A program made the position numbers and the translations under genes. Positions 10,348-23,900 of a stretch of 64,000 bases of DNA are shown in pieces. Source of the DNA: Echinometra lucunter (Eukaryota > Echinodermata > Echinoidea > Camarodonta > Echinometridae); the NCBI GenBank assembly GCA_029962745.1, contig CM057151.1, forward strand, positions 36,839,081 through 36,903,080, read 5' to 3'. The notes beneath the pieces are model-generated. The model did no database searches and had not been told where the DNA came from. It saw nothing but the letters and a program-made list of their open reading frames with translations. Numbering within the stretch: the first letter of the stretch is position 1; each line of letters opens with the position of its first letter.

Positions 10348-11780
10348 TATGAAGTGGGCCTTTTATAGGATTTCCCGTCCAAATTCGCAAGTTTGTGATT
10401 CGAATTCATTTTCTTTGCATTCAAATTCGCCCAAATTGATTTTGCCATGTAAATTAACAATCAAATCCCCTGTTTTATGTTTGGATTTAACATATTTATC
10501 GAAGGATTTAGTAGATTTGTCATTCAATTTAAAAACTGCTGAATTGGCATTCAGATTCACCAACACCTGTCGAGGCGTCATTTCCAGCATTCAAATTCAA
10601 CACCGAGCATTCATATTCGCAATATCTTCATTCAAGTTAAGGAAAAGTAATACATCACATGTGTTCTAGTTTGTTTGTTAGTTTTGTATATTTGCTTGTT
10701 TGTTAGTCACATAAATATCTGACATTTACAATCATAAATAATGAGAATATAAATATGCTTTTTGTCAGTATGGTTCGTTCTGCTATTTCTTTTAATGAAA
10801 CAACGGTATTTTCAGGACAGTACATTTGGGGCGCTGTCAGAAATTCAGTAAAGAGGGGCGAAAACCGGAGCTAGGGGCCGGCACTTTATGGGCGCGTACC
10901 TGGGACAAGGGGGAAGGGAGCCCTAATTGCCCCTCTGACTACAAGTTATAAGGAATTATGCTCAGAATTTTAGACATGACTTCCCACACCAATCACAATT
11001 GCATGTACATTATCCTTCTTCGTTTTCAATAACTTTTCCTTTGTTACGAGGAAACAAGAGACAAGTTTTGAATTCACGGACCTCTTGAGACCATCGATCA
11101 TAATCATGAGATAATTTTCTTTTTTTTTTCTTTCTTTATTTACAATTAGATCTGAATGTCTATGGTTTTTATGAAATGAAAAAGAGACACTAATGACCCA
11201 AATACGAATCTCATAAATCATAAGCATGATTAGTATATGGAAAATACGTGAATTGATGACATAACTCTCATTCTGATTGTTAACTAAATGAAAACATCTA
11301 TATTTGTCATAAAATACGAGAGAAAAACTTTATGAAATTCAAAAGAAACATTGGAATGAGCGATAAAAATCTGTAACAATCATTCTATATCAACCCTCGG
11401 ATTTAACTGCTCAAAGTGCTAAATTGAATGCTAAAAACTAATTATGTAGAATGCGGGAATGACAACGTCGCGAGGGCAGCAATTCGTGTTGTGCTAAATT
11501 GAAAGGAAAGACAAGATGGTAAAAAAGCAGCTTTTTCATGAAATTGAATGAAAAATGTGTAGATTCGAAAGAGAATTTTACAGATTTGATAACTAGTAAT
11601 ACGGATTTGAATCCGAGATACACCTGACAGCAGCAAAATCGTCGAATTTGAATGCAAAATAAATGAATTTGAATGACAAACTTGCGAATTTGTCCTAGAA
11701 ATCCTAATATAAAGGAGAAGGGTTTAAAAAAAATAGCTCACTTGCCATGGTCACTCGCCAATATGGAATAAGCCCACTCA
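10348..11780. mobile_element. Probable large foldback element with ATTCAAATTCG motif
   Basis: The left part has AAATTCGCAAGTTTG shortly after AAGTGGGCCTTTTATAGGATTT. The right part carries the reverse complement (CAAACTTGCGAATTTG, then AAATCCTAATATAAAGG, then AAGCCCACTC). Short words such as ATTCAAATTCGC are scattered through the left third and their complements through the right third. A central part of about 700 bases looks unrelated, with a GC-rich fragment at 10820-10940. Borders are approximate. Confidence 0.5.
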
Positions 11781-11864
11781 TTTGATTAAGAAGGGCAGAG
11801 TCACCGGGTGATATTTTTGTCATTTTCTATTGAAAATGAGTTGTGCAAGGCCTGTTGGTGGAAC

Positions 11865-12860
11865 CAGTGGCGTAGACAGGTTCTTACACCTGGGGTGATG
11901 ATTTGCCTTTCACGAGAAATCGAGGATCAATTTCGTATACAGATACACACACACACGCACGTACGCACACGTGCACACAAACACAAACACAAACACACAC
12001 CCACACACATGCACCTGAATGCACAGCACCAGCGTAAATCCACTTCGAGGAGAGGGGGGGGGGGGATGATCGACTTTTTTGCCGATTTTTTTTTTCTTTC
12101 GAACTCACACTTAAGTATAAACACATGCCCTCACCCACCTGCACAGACCCCCTTACACACATTTTGATTTCTATCTTGCAAGCGAGCGAGCGAGCAAGCG
12201 AGCAAAAAATTACCTCTTTTCTGGTTTTCAATCGCATTTTCAAATAGAAATTCTGTAATATGATGAGCGAGCCAAAAATAACCACTCTTCTGGTTTTCCA
12301 TCGCATTTTTAAACAAAAAATCTAAAATATGATGAGCGAGCGAAGCGAGCAAGCCAAAAATAAGCGCTTTTCTGGTTTTAAATCGCATTTTCAAATAGAA
12401 ATTCTAACATAATATGATGGCTGTTTATGACAGATTATTAAAAATTATATTTACGATTAAATCAAATATCATTTCTTCCTTAAAAAGTGTGTGGGGGGGG
12501 GATATTTGTACCCATCCTCCCTCTCAAAAAGTTGGGGGTATATCCCCCATCTCCCCCCGGATTTACGTCAATGATGCACAGACATAAATAGAAGATATAC
12601 GCACCGTGACAAACGAATATAGAATATGGACTGACACACATTATTGCATATTTGCATCACGCTATTTATCTTTTTTATAATTTTGTTGTTACACAAAAAC
12701 TGTGACAGCGCCGAAATTACCCAAAAGTAATATAAATAACTACACAAATCAGAATAATGATCGATGTAGTTATGATAGTAATCGTCATTTCAGTCACATT
12801 AACGATGATGATGATGATAACTATTATTATTATCATAGGCATAATAATAATAGTAATAAT

Positions 12861-12938
<78 letters not shown>

Positions 12939-13112
12939 ATCATTATTATTGTTATTGTTGTTCTTATAATGATAATAATTGTAAGCAATCATCCTTCCCT
13001 AAAACCTGGGGGGGGGGATGATTGTACATGTCATCCCCCCCCCCACCTTGTGAGGTGGGGGGATGCATACCCCTCATTCCCCCCCCCCCCCCCCCCGCTG
13101 TCTACGCCCCTG
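11865..13112. mobile_element. 1.25-kb hAT-type non-autonomous element
   Basis: Starts CAGTGGCGTAGACAG and ends CTGTCTACGCCCCTG. A perfect 8-bp duplication GGTGGAAC flanks it (11857-11864 and 13113-13120). Inside lie a (CA)n-rich stretch (11943-12010), three units of about 70-90 bases around GAGCGAGC and TCTGGTTTTNNATCGCATTTT (12170-12420), a (TAA/TTA)n run (12866-12940) and poly-C/poly-G ends. The 160-codon frame across the TTA run is repeat-derived. Confidence 0.85.
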
Positions 13113-13231
13113 GGTGGAACGGTGATGAAAGAGTGCCAGATGATTGTGCCAGAGGAAGAAAAATATAAGCCGACCCTTCCATAGCCTCTAGACTTGTCGA
13201 CGGCCCTGGCGCTTTTGGAGTCCGTAGTCGA

Positions 13232-13272
13232 TATCGGGGCGAAATTCGCTCTCCAGATGTTTCGCCCCGATA
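13232..13272. other. Perfect 13-bp hairpin TATCGGGGCGAAA
   Basis: TATCGGGGCGAAA (13232-13244) and TTTCGCCCCGATA (13260-13272) pair perfectly across a 15-base loop. It sits in a GC-rich island (about 13190-13330) inside AT-rich DNA. I do not recognise the surrounding sequence. It could be an end of an unrecognised repeat. Confidence 0.6.
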
Positions 13273-13700
13273 GTGACCAAGGCAGGGGGCGGCGGAGCGT
13301 CCTTCAAAGTGGGGATCTCTATGTCACGGACCCACTCTGCCGTCCAATGACAAAATGAAGCAACTCTGATTTTTCCCCCTTCAGAATTGACCGTTTTTTA
13401 TTCAGGATACATTGATTTTGGTATGTTTTATATGATGATGAAGAAATTAAGGTAACATGATCTCCAATTTCCGAAATACAGACTATCAAAAGGAATCAAC
13501 TCCACATAAAACGGTGACATGTTTTCTTCATTGTCTTAGAAACTCATTCTACAGAGTTGCTTCCTTTTGTCAACGCATAAGATCGTGCACGGACTCAAAC
13601 AGATATGAGGACGGAATTCCATTTTTATATATAGGTGTCTGCTGCCGCATTAAGAGAGGAAAGATTGGAAATTGGCACTCTTTAAAGAGTCACACTAGAG

Positions 13701-13950
13701 CAGGAGCCGCGCTACGGGGGGAGGGGGCGAGGGCGACCAACCCGTATGATTTTTTTTCAAGGGGGATAAAAAAGGGGGAAAGAGGAGAAAAGGAAGAAAA
13801 CAGAGGAGGAGGAAGAGAGAAGGATATGAAAACAAGCGAGGGCATGGGTCATGCAACTGTATAATACCCCTATTTTTTTCATTTAAAACGTAAATAAACT
13901 CACCATTGGGTCTTCTTGCCCCTTATCAAAATACCCTGGCGCCGCCCCTG
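13701..13950. mobile_element. hAT-type non-autonomous element, G/C-tract family, copy 3
   Basis: Starts CAGGAGCCGCGC and ends GGCGCCGCCCCTG. Flanking 8-mers CACTAGAG (13693-13700) and TACTAGGG (13951-13958) agree at 6 of 8 positions. The right half shares GGTCATGCAACT, TTTAAAACGTAAATAAACTC and TTATCAAAATACCCTGG with the copy at 2999-3332. The element interrupts no gene. Confidence 0.7.
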
Positions 13951-14285
13951 TACTAGGGATAAACTTCACTTGGAATGGAAATCCACGTTCCAAAATAACA
14001 AAATCCACTCCAGTGCGGGTTTTTTCTTTCTTTCTTTCACTTGTCTTCTTCTCTTATCAGTTTGATATCTGTATGAAATATGTTGATTTTTTTTTAAAGT
14101 CTCATTATCCCCTTTTACTATCAAATATTAATGACAGTTTATTTTCCTAATTTTGAATGGAAATCCAGGCCCAATCTCATAGTAGGGATTCACTCTACAA
14201 TAATGAAACTTACACATCGGTCATGTGGACAGTATACATATCTGTTGTCTTTTGAGAGGGGTGGCAGAACTGATTTGTCTTAGCC

Positions 14286-14820
14286 AGGGGCGTCGCTAGA
14301 CATTTTTCGGGGGGGGGGGGTGTAGAGGCCGGTTACAGCCCTATAGCTAGGAGGTCCGATATATAGTTAGCGGGTCCGATAGACCGACGCACAATAGATA
14401 GAAGGTTCGTTAGACCAAATGTACGAGAGAGTCCAATAGACAGAAGGTTCTATGGACCGAATCGCAGGAGGGTCCAATAGTCCGAAACGGGGTCCGATAG
14501 TCAGAGGGCCCGAGATGTTTTTGCCCCCCCCCCTCCACCTTATGATGGGGCAAAATATGCGCCCGGCCCTTCTTCTGCAGCCACGGGTAGACATGGATCC
14601 TGTATGATAGAATTCGCAAGCCCTCCCCCCCCCCCCGTGCCCCCCTACTACGCCACTTTTCCCCCCAGATTTTGGAAGCAAGCATCTGCCTCCCTGTTTA
14701 TTTTCTTTTTGTCCTGTGAGGAGCCCATGGGAGGGAAAAATGGATTCCCCCTCCCCTTCAAAAATGAGGAGGGGGAGCGACGCCACCACTGACCCAGCCC
14801 CCCCCCCCCCCCCTCCACGA
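14286..14820. mobile_element. Nested fragments of CAGGGGCGTCG elements
   Basis: Begins CAGGGGCGTCGCTAGAC plus a G-run. Repeated GGTCCGATAG words follow (14353-14510), then poly-C tracts, an element edge reading CTACTACGCCAC at about 14645, and GCGACGCCACCACTG near 14780. I could not find a matching target duplication, so these look like overlapping or truncated insertions. The block ends about 140 bases before the PDIA5 start codon. Confidence 0.5.
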
Positions 14821-14939
14821 TTACTACAAGAGCCCCGCCCATATTTCTGGCCAGCATACATACAATACATATTACATGCCGCCAGTATAGTAGATAGACG
14901 CACCTGCATACAGCTTAGGCCAAGCTAAGCGCTCCGATC

Positions 14940-14965
14940 CGTACCGTAAACGTGGCAAGATGGCG
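14940..14965 (+). promoter_or_regulatory. PDIA5 start region: strong ATG context, YY1-like word
   Basis: The ATG at 14960 has A at -3 and G at +4. The word CAAGATGGCG across the start codon resembles the YY1 site often found at starts of housekeeping genes. ACGTGG at 14950 contains the CCACGT core used by XBP1-type factors. No TATA box is evident between the transposon fragments and the ATG. These are motif resemblances only. Confidence 0.35.
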
Positions 14966-17900
14966 AAGTTCTTGGGGAAAGTTTCCCGTGGTCTCACCAC
15001 GTGTATTTTGGTCAGCGTTCTGGTAAGAGAGCTCATGTAAAATTAAGATATTGTATGGCGGGGTTTTCAATTACATTTGAGGGAAGATTCTGGGGAAAAT
15101 ATTGTTTCTTGAGCTGTAAAAAGAATGTAAGGATACGTGATCGTGTGCTTGTGTGAACGGATGTCTTCGGATGATTGCTGCCTTGCTGGTTGCGAGATAC
15201 CGGGACGACGCTTGTGTGCTAGCGAGGAGTTTCGGCGAGCGAATTGGCCCTTGATCCCGTGCCATGCATGCACGGCTTTGAAGGGCATTAATAACATTAA
15301 AAATTAACTTAGACAGTGGTCAGTAGAATCATAAAAGATGAGGCAGAAATAGACTCTAGATAATTGAATCTCTGCCTTTAAGTGTTTGATATTTACTCTA
15401 TTACATTATTATCGAAATTAAAATGAAATCTTGTGAATGGTTAACTTTGAACTTGAAGTTTGATATCGTTGCAGTCCTGGGAGGGGGGGGGGCACTCACA
15501 TATATTGGTGGTACGGGAACGTGCCGCTTTGACGACCCCCTTTTTCAGACGTCGATTCCAAAGCATAGCATTTTCTTCTTATCAAGAAAAAAGAAGAAAG
15601 AAATCTGTTCCAAAGCAGCAAGGGCCAGCATTGCTCCATTTAATGAGCTTCATTTTGGTGAAAGCCCGTTCCGAAGACCCTCCTTTTCACAATAAGCCCG
15701 TTCCAATGCCCCCGTTTTTTGTCTTGCCCGCGGCACATCCCCGTCACTTTTGGGGTCGAGTGCCCCCCCCCCGGGTTGCAATGCAGTCATACGTAACTCA
15801 TGATGCATTGGTCATGTTGGTTGGTTTTGGTTGGTTTTGGGGTTTAGAGGCATTTATCATTAAATTAGAATATTTGAGCCTTTATTCATATTTAATTTAT
15901 AATTCGTGGTGGTGGTGAATTGGGTTTTTACAGACGTGTATGAATCAATTATGATTTTTTATGTCTGGGACCGACCTTTAACGCCACCATCCGAAAGACG
16001 TGGCAAATGTAGATTCATGTCTTGCCAAAGGACATCAGTGCCGCGACAGGGATTCGAACCACGGACCTCAGGGTTCAAAGTCCGGAGACTTATCCACTGA
16101 GCCACAACACCTCTACTCTCTGACGTGACGGAGGTTGTCCTATAAATACCCACATACTAGTTGTGTTGGTGTGCCTTCATGGATATGGAGTTGTTTGATA
16201 ATATACCTAAATCACAGAAGATCTATTATTATGGATTCTATAATAAATGAAAATAAGATAAGTGAAAATTAATTTAGAAAAAACCTTTTAGCTGTTCACT
16301 GGCATTTTATTTTATATGCTAAAACTAAAGTGGAATATTCATATTTTGATATAGGATCTGTTTATGGAGGGGGATCTCATAGTTTTTCCACAGCTCTTTT
16401 AGAGAATTGGGGAGCCAAGTCATGGTCATGTGTTCTTAACTGCTTTCATTTCAGATCTTTGTTACTGAAGCAGCAAAAAAGAATGTGAACCGTAAACTTG
16501 TGGTCGACATCTCGGATTTAAAGGAATTCAAGAAGGAGTTGCGGACGCACAATAATGTGATGGTTCTGTATTCCAAAGATGGTGAGTTCTCCAAAAGTAT
16601 ATACATTTTTTACATTAAACAATCCCTTGCCAAAATAATTTTGCATACAGCTAGTATATGACATAACCTCCAGAAACTTTATTTGGCATTCCAGGGATGG
16701 GGGAGGGGGGGGGGGTGGGGATAGGTTTCCAAAGAAGCTGTCCCTAAAGCTTGACCCCAGTTTACATCGAATCCCAAACCAATCTCGGGGGCCCCAAGAC
16801 AGGTTATGGTCTGTTGTAAACTGCGGTTGTTTTTGAGTACCTAGACGACTTTCTGTGGAAGGCCGCTGCAAAGAGCCATATTTGTAAACATGGAATTATT
16901 TTGCGCTAATTGATTCTTCATTGCAATGATTCCGATTGAGCAGCAAAGGAAGCATGGACTTCAAGGGCAGCGGTGGATTCAGGAAGGGGGGGCCAAAGTC
17001 TTTGCAGGTATCTATTTTACCTGAAAAATTGGCTGAAAATAAAAAAAAAGGTCCTTGGCCTTTTTCTTGAGAAATTCCCTGACAAGTTAAAAAGGTGTCT
17101 AAGTGGCGAAAAGGGGGGCACGGCTGGGTGGGTCTCCCTAAAAATCTGTGCATGGTGAAGGATTCAAAGTCCACAAAAGCGGTTTTTTGATGAACAGGCT
17201 GTTGTGAGAGAGTCTGCATGAAGTTTAAAAGTTTATAATGATGGTAGCACTGAACCGAATTGAAGCGCAGGCTAATGACGTACATGTAATTGTCTCCATG
17301 CCATGTGCTTTGTCGAGCAGGTCCGGGGTCAGAGGCGTCGATCTTGGGGGAGGGGGACAGGGGGAGCAGCTGCCCCCCCAAAGAAAAATTTGGGGGGGGG
17401 GCAAAGATATCATTTTGCCCCCCAATAATTTCCGAACAAAAAAGAAAAAAGAAAAAAAAAAAGAAAAGGGGAAAGAGAAAAGAAAGGTAAAGGAAAGAAG
17501 GAAGTGAAATGAAACCGGAAAACGATGAAAAAAAAAGAAAATGGGACCCCGGAAAGCGCTCACTCACATTTAAGTATCTTAACTAATGCCGATGATAATG
17601 ACTATTCTTATAAAAGGAAATGGGTTTGCATCTACAGTTCCTATCTAATGCTATACTATTCTTCTACACATAGGAGGTAATATAACCAAACAAATTATCA
17701 CTCCAAGAAATCGAACGGCCAGTTGACCTAAAAATAGATACACTAGATAACGGCCTAGATTAAAAAAAAGACAATATTCCGTTAGCTCGCTCGTTACTCT
17801 CGCTGGTAAAAGCTAGATACAAGATGATTTCGGGCAGCAAGTAGGTTATCATAGCAACAAGATTCCAAAATATCATAATATTTGGGCAGCGAGGGGGTGG

Positions 17901-20900
17901 ACAAATTTTGGTGAGGAATCCATATAATATTGCCGGGATCGGTCGTTGACTTTGCGTGCTATGGTACATGTAGAAACAGAATGGATTCGGACTGCAAGCC
18001 AGGTAGCTAAAACAGTGTCATATTCGGCACACAGGTGATCGGATGTATTATTTAGATATCATACAGGCATGACAGGTGTATAGTGTATTCTGATTATGAT
18101 AATGATGATAACATTCCGTTCTTGTATGGCGCATATCATATTATTTTAACATTATTATGATGATGAAATAACACTTCTATCATATGGAAAAGGGTATATT
18201 TTTCCTCGCTCGCTATGCTCGCTTGTTTGATATTAATGGTTTTGAAAAGCAAATGTATTTGGTAAGTGAGATGAGACCGAATAGATAATATAGATGTTTC
18301 ATGGGCTCACAGTGTAATTTGCCAAAGGGGTTATTACTTCCACCATAAAAAACAGTGTGTGTGCTTCCTCGCTCGCTTTGCTCGCTCGTAATATTAAAAA
18401 CAGAGTGGTTTCGGGGGCAGCAGCAATGGACCAGCAATGTGACAAAATAGAGTCATATTTGGCAGCGAGGTAACCATGTATGTATATGGTATGTATATAT
18501 ATATATATATATAGTTGTGACAAGAAGGAGGCGGCGGGATGTTGCTAGTATGTTCACTTGCCTTTATTGAGCCGAGCTTTCGACCCTGTGACAGGTCTTC
18601 CTCAGGGCTTGAGATACAAAACAAAAATTAACCAATTGCAAGCATGCAACAAAACAACGAAATGAAAACAGCATTATAACACAAATACAGGTAACTAGTT
18701 AGTATTGCTATGATTATACTCTTTGAGTTATATGATTTACACTTTCCGTTCGTCTCTTTACTTTGATTTAACACTTTTATTTTAATTTAACTGCAACTTA
18801 AAAAGCCTGTGCAATTGCTAACACCGTTTTCTGTTATTTACGTTTGTATTTGTGTTATAATGCTGTTTTCATTTCGTTGTTTTGTTGCAATTGCAATTGG
18901 TTAATTTTTGTTTTGTATCTCAAGCCCTGAGGAAGACCTGTCACAGGGTCGAAAGCTCGGCTCAATAAAGGCAAGTGAACATACTAGCAACGTCCCGCTG
19001 CCTCCTTCTTGTCACAACTATAATTTTCACATACGATGCAGCACCCATCACGTACGTGGCCGAAGCACTTTCACATTATATATATATAATATCAGTAGCC
19101 GTGGCTTCGTCTCTGCTTGGTCGTCTTGCCCCCCCCCCCCCCCCCCCATCTGAAAAATGGATCGATGCCTCTGTCCGGGGTGGGTTCTGTTTCCGCCAAA
19201 ACCAAAAATATCTCTTGGCGCACCTCCATACATGTCTTAGACCACCATGTGGTTTCAAGATTGGTTCACTTAAAAGCAATCTTGGGTAGGTTTAGAAGAT
19301 GAAAGCAAGCTCGGGGCGCCCCCATCCGCAGATTACTTTTAAATTTGGTGTAACAGAGAGGTCTTAGAGACTTCTTGACTTTTGAAAGTGCTTTCATGAT
19401 TTCTTTTTATTATTAGCTTTTTTTTTTTTTTTTAATGAGGATTTATGTAGCACAGAATGGATTAAGTGTCATAGAGGGGCCTGTAAGCTACTGTGGTGTG
19501 GGCAGATTTTTTTTTTTTTTTTTCATAGTGTGAATAATACCTTTGATTCTTTCACATATCAAGGATAATACATACGATACCAGTAAGTATGTTGGTAACA
19601 TGATATTGTCAAGTGATTTAACTTATTTTAAGTAAAAACAAGTATTAGCAGTTTATGGCTCTGCACGCATAAGGTTTAAGTTTGCAATCACAGATTTTCA
19701 GGTTTATACAATATTCCTATAATCATAATGGGTCTGTATTTTGAAAGAGCATTGATGAGCCACTATAGGGCTTGCAGGTTTTTTTCAATATAATTTTACT
19801 CTGTATTTTTTGGAATCATATACACTGCATTGTGAAAGTTTTTTTAAGAGTTTAACAGCCAAAATATGCAAAACGAAATTATTCTTACAAGTTCTGAAGG
19901 AACTTAATTCGACAAGTGGTATACAATGTCATTTTTCTCAGTTATTGAATCACATATTTATTGTGTACATAGTATACAGTGTCTGATGTGGTGTATCAAA
20001 TTGTTATAAAGTTATGGCAGTATATGTTGTGATGAGTTTGTCCCTGCGACAAACCCCTTTGGTTTGTTAAGTGTTCAGATATGGTACGGCGAACCATGCC
20101 AGTTATGTTGATGAAAGCGCATTAATGCGTCAGCGCTCAAATACAACAGATTTTTGTCAGTAATTGCACAGACAAACTGGTGACATCATATTTTGCGCTA
20201 ACTTTTAAAGAATTTGATCAGTCCACAGCTTTTTGCCGCTGGGAGGCGGAAAATATGCCTCTTGCCTCCGCAGATTCCTTTCTGCTGCCTCATATTCCAT
20301 TCACTTTTACACAAAAGGAGAATGCAACCCAGACATCAGTGTGCTTCCAGTTAATGAAGAAGAACAAAAAGAGTTAACAGTGAAAGCTGAGCAAAATTGG
20401 ACAATCTGTTCAAGAGTTATGAACTTTGAAAGTTGAAGTAAATTCTTATGGGGATCCTTGAGTTGGCAACTTTGCCTGCATCTGTGATGTCATCGTGGAC
20501 AACTCTCCATTCATTTTGTACACAGAATTTCACATTTTCTTCATTTTCAAGAAAAAGAGAAATTTGTTAGATTTATTGTTTGAGTATGACATGGCTACAT
20601 CAATTCTGCAAGCATTTTGGAAAAAATTATGTTGATTCCTGACTTGGAATTTCATATAAATCATTTTTGTTTAAATTTATGTACAAAATGAATGGAGAGT
20701 TGTCCACGATGACATCACAGATGCTGGCAAAGTTGCCAACTCAAGGATCCCACTAATAGGGATTTACTGAAACTTTCAAAATTCATAACTCTTGAAGAGA
20801 TTGTCAGATTTTGCTCAATTTTTCACTGTTTACTCTTCTTGGTCATCTCCATTTATTAAGAGCACACTGATGCCTGGGTTTCATTCTCCTTTAAGACCAG

Positions 20901-23900
20901 CTATGATCAAGTATTGTTCCTTTATTAAGTCTGTGGGAATGACTCTAGATGGCATGGAGTAGTCAGCAAGCTTGTAATCTTCTCTTATCATTCATATTAT
21001 GGTGCTTCTATTATTTGATTTCCCAGCTAAATCTGGAGAAAGCTTGATGAACTTGTACAGTGATGTGGCAGCAGAAATGAAGGGTTTAGCCACCTTGGTC
21101 TATATAGACTGCAGGTAAGGCAAAGTAAAATCAAACGTACTTATGTTTTATCCAGTAATTTATTAAATCTTTTTAGTATTTCTTCTATTAAACATTGTGC
21201 AGGAACAGGTCTGTTGTTGAAATTTGAAACATGTTTTGCAGAGGAGCAATTCCATGATTAGTATCATTGCATTTAAGCAAATTTTCATACCTTTTGCTAC
21301 AGCAAAATAAATATCCATTTCATTTCAAGCCCTAATCTTGAAACAACATATTCCCCCACCCAAGGTCTACAATACATAAAAAAAATAAACAGCAAATGGA
21401 CAATGCCGGAGCTGTAATGAGAATTTTTTACCATGGTTAGTAACGCTACCAAAAAAGGACACAAGAAAATAATCATTGTGTTTGAAAAAAAATCCCTCCT
21501 TACTGTGTTGTACCTCAAACTTAGAACCATATCAGTTTTACTTCTTATATGATGGCAAATGTTTATCCACAAAAATTAAAAAGTTTTCCTCTCTTTTTTT
21601 TTTATGTAAACTCCCAAATCTTGGTTAGTCACGTTACGTTAATAGTCATGTTACATTTTGTCCAGCACTACATATTTTAGATTTTTGTACATTTTCAGCA
21701 ACTTATTTTGGAATATTTTCTTTTAATTTGGTGTGACACAATGCCCTTCAGATTATCCAATTGAAAAATTTACAAAAGAAATCATAGTTTTCTGTTTAAG
21801 TCTAAAAAAACTGTGTGTAGTCCCAATTATCTATATTTTTGTATGGTTTGGATTCTGCTATAGGGAGACATTTGGAACAAATTTGTTTTTGGTGAATATG
21901 AAACCCCTTTGCATTTACAATTTCTGTGTGAATTTTAACACCCCAAATTGACCTGAATTTGAGAAAGAGCAAATATAACGTTTGGGGCGATCCACTTAAT
22001 CATGGAATTGCCCAGAGGGAGGTATACATGTAAATAATTCATTCTGTTTTTGTAAATAAGATTTGTAAATATTATAGTGGGCAATGCTTTGTAACTATCC
22101 AAGTAGAAAACTGCCTGATTTGTTTTTGTTTTGTAACTCCATGTGCATCTTTGACAATTCAAAGCAAGACTCCACTGTGTACACAATATAGCAGGAGGCC
22201 TGGAGCTACATGTGACTTATGTCAGATCACCCATGTGAACAATCTATGGTTTGTGCATATAATTTACGGTATATGAATCATCTTCATGATATTAGAATTC
22301 TCTGTTCTGCTCAGGCTGACTTATACTGGAATTAATCAAATTCAGGTTTGATTGGATTGGGTCTTGGGTGGGAAGAGAGCAAATATTTATTTATGCTCAT
22401 TATTTCTGGCTTTGCCCATAGTCGTAAATGATGCATCATCCAGATTGTAGTTTGCGAGTGAGTGTGATGTAGATTTAGGTTGTAGGCAATTATGGCATTG
22501 CCCATCACAATCGAATATATGTGAGAGGAAGAAGAGCTCAGCTTCACATTAACATTTTTTTTTAGCTAATAGCGAAAAGAAGTGTAATATTTTGGCTAGT
22601 TTTTGAGGACAGAATGTCTTCACTTTGGAGAAAGATAATGCGTTATGATCACTTATAATTGTGAGCAGATAAAAAAAGTCTGTCTCATAGACTTGCTTGA
22701 AACAAAAGAATTTTTCTTCATGAGTAAAGAACTGTTTTGATGGAGTTGAGCCTATCTTCCTCTCACATTGTTCAGTGAATAAGCAATATGAAGAATTTCT
22801 GAATCATGTTAGGTTTCATCTGTTATGACTCACTCTGCAGTGTCTTATTGTATTCAGAACTATTGGAGGGGGGATGGGGTAAGAGGATGATTTAACGTCT
22901 CCCACAGCGTGCAAGGAAGTCTCTTAAAGTTACAGATTTGCAAAACAAAAAAAAATGAAAGAAAAAAAGTGCCAAATGATATCCTAGAATGCCAGAGAGA
23001 GAGAGAGAGAGGAGAGATATGTGTCGATGGGGAGATGGGGGAGGGAGAAGATTTCCTGGTAAAACAAGCTGGTGTTCTAAGCACATCTATAATTGAAATT
23101 GTTCTTCTTTGTTTTATGCTTGGGGGTAAACATGTACAAATTGCATTGGCTGGGTTAAACATTTTCACTTATTTAAAGGAGAATGCAACGCAGGCATCAG
23201 TGTGCTCTTAGTGAATAAAGATGACCAAGAAGAGTAAACAATGAAAGTTTGAGCAAAATTGGACAATCTGTTCAAGAGTTATGAATTTTGAAAGTTTCAG
23301 TAAATCCCTATTATGGGGATCCTTGAGTTGGCAACTTTGCCAGCATCTGTGATGTCATCGTGGACAACTCACAATTCATATTGTACATAATTTTTCCAAA
23401 AAAATTGATTTATATGAAATTTCAAGTCAGGAATCAACATAATTTATCCCAAAATGCTTGCAGAATTGACATAGCCGTGTCATACTCAAACAATAACTCA
23501 AAAGAATTTTTATTTGTCTTGAAAATAAAGAAAATGTTAAATTCTGTGTACAAAATGAATGGAGAATTGTCCACGATGACATCACAGAATAGATGCTGGT
23601 AAAGTTGCCAATTCAAGCATCCCCATAATAAGGATTTACTTAAACTTTCAAAGTTCATAACTCTTGAACGGATTGTCCGATTTTCCTCAAACTTTTAGTT
23701 TCACTGTTTACTCTTCTTGATCTTTTTCATTCATTGGAAGCACTCTGTTGTCTGGGTTGCATTCTCCTTTAATGTCATTTCTTTTTATAGATTATCTTAT
23801 GATTTATAAAACTGTAATAACTAAACTGATTGATTTTTGCTGTCATCCTAAATAAGTTAGCAACTGGTTATCCAACTATTGTGGCAAGTCATATTAAAGC

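Noticed and set aside
12702..13184. 160-codon frame with poly-Ile
   Set aside because: It runs through (TTA)n inside a hAT-type element with clear ends and target duplications.
15950..16115. A functional tRNA-Gln gene on the minus strand
   Set aside because: Boxes A and B are good but the anticodon stem is mispaired and the sequence continues into a SINE body whose pieces recur elsewhere in the window.
18197..18400. CTCGCTCGC words as a regulatory cluster
   Set aside because: The same words occur inside several transposable elements in the window, so a repeat origin is the simpler explanation.
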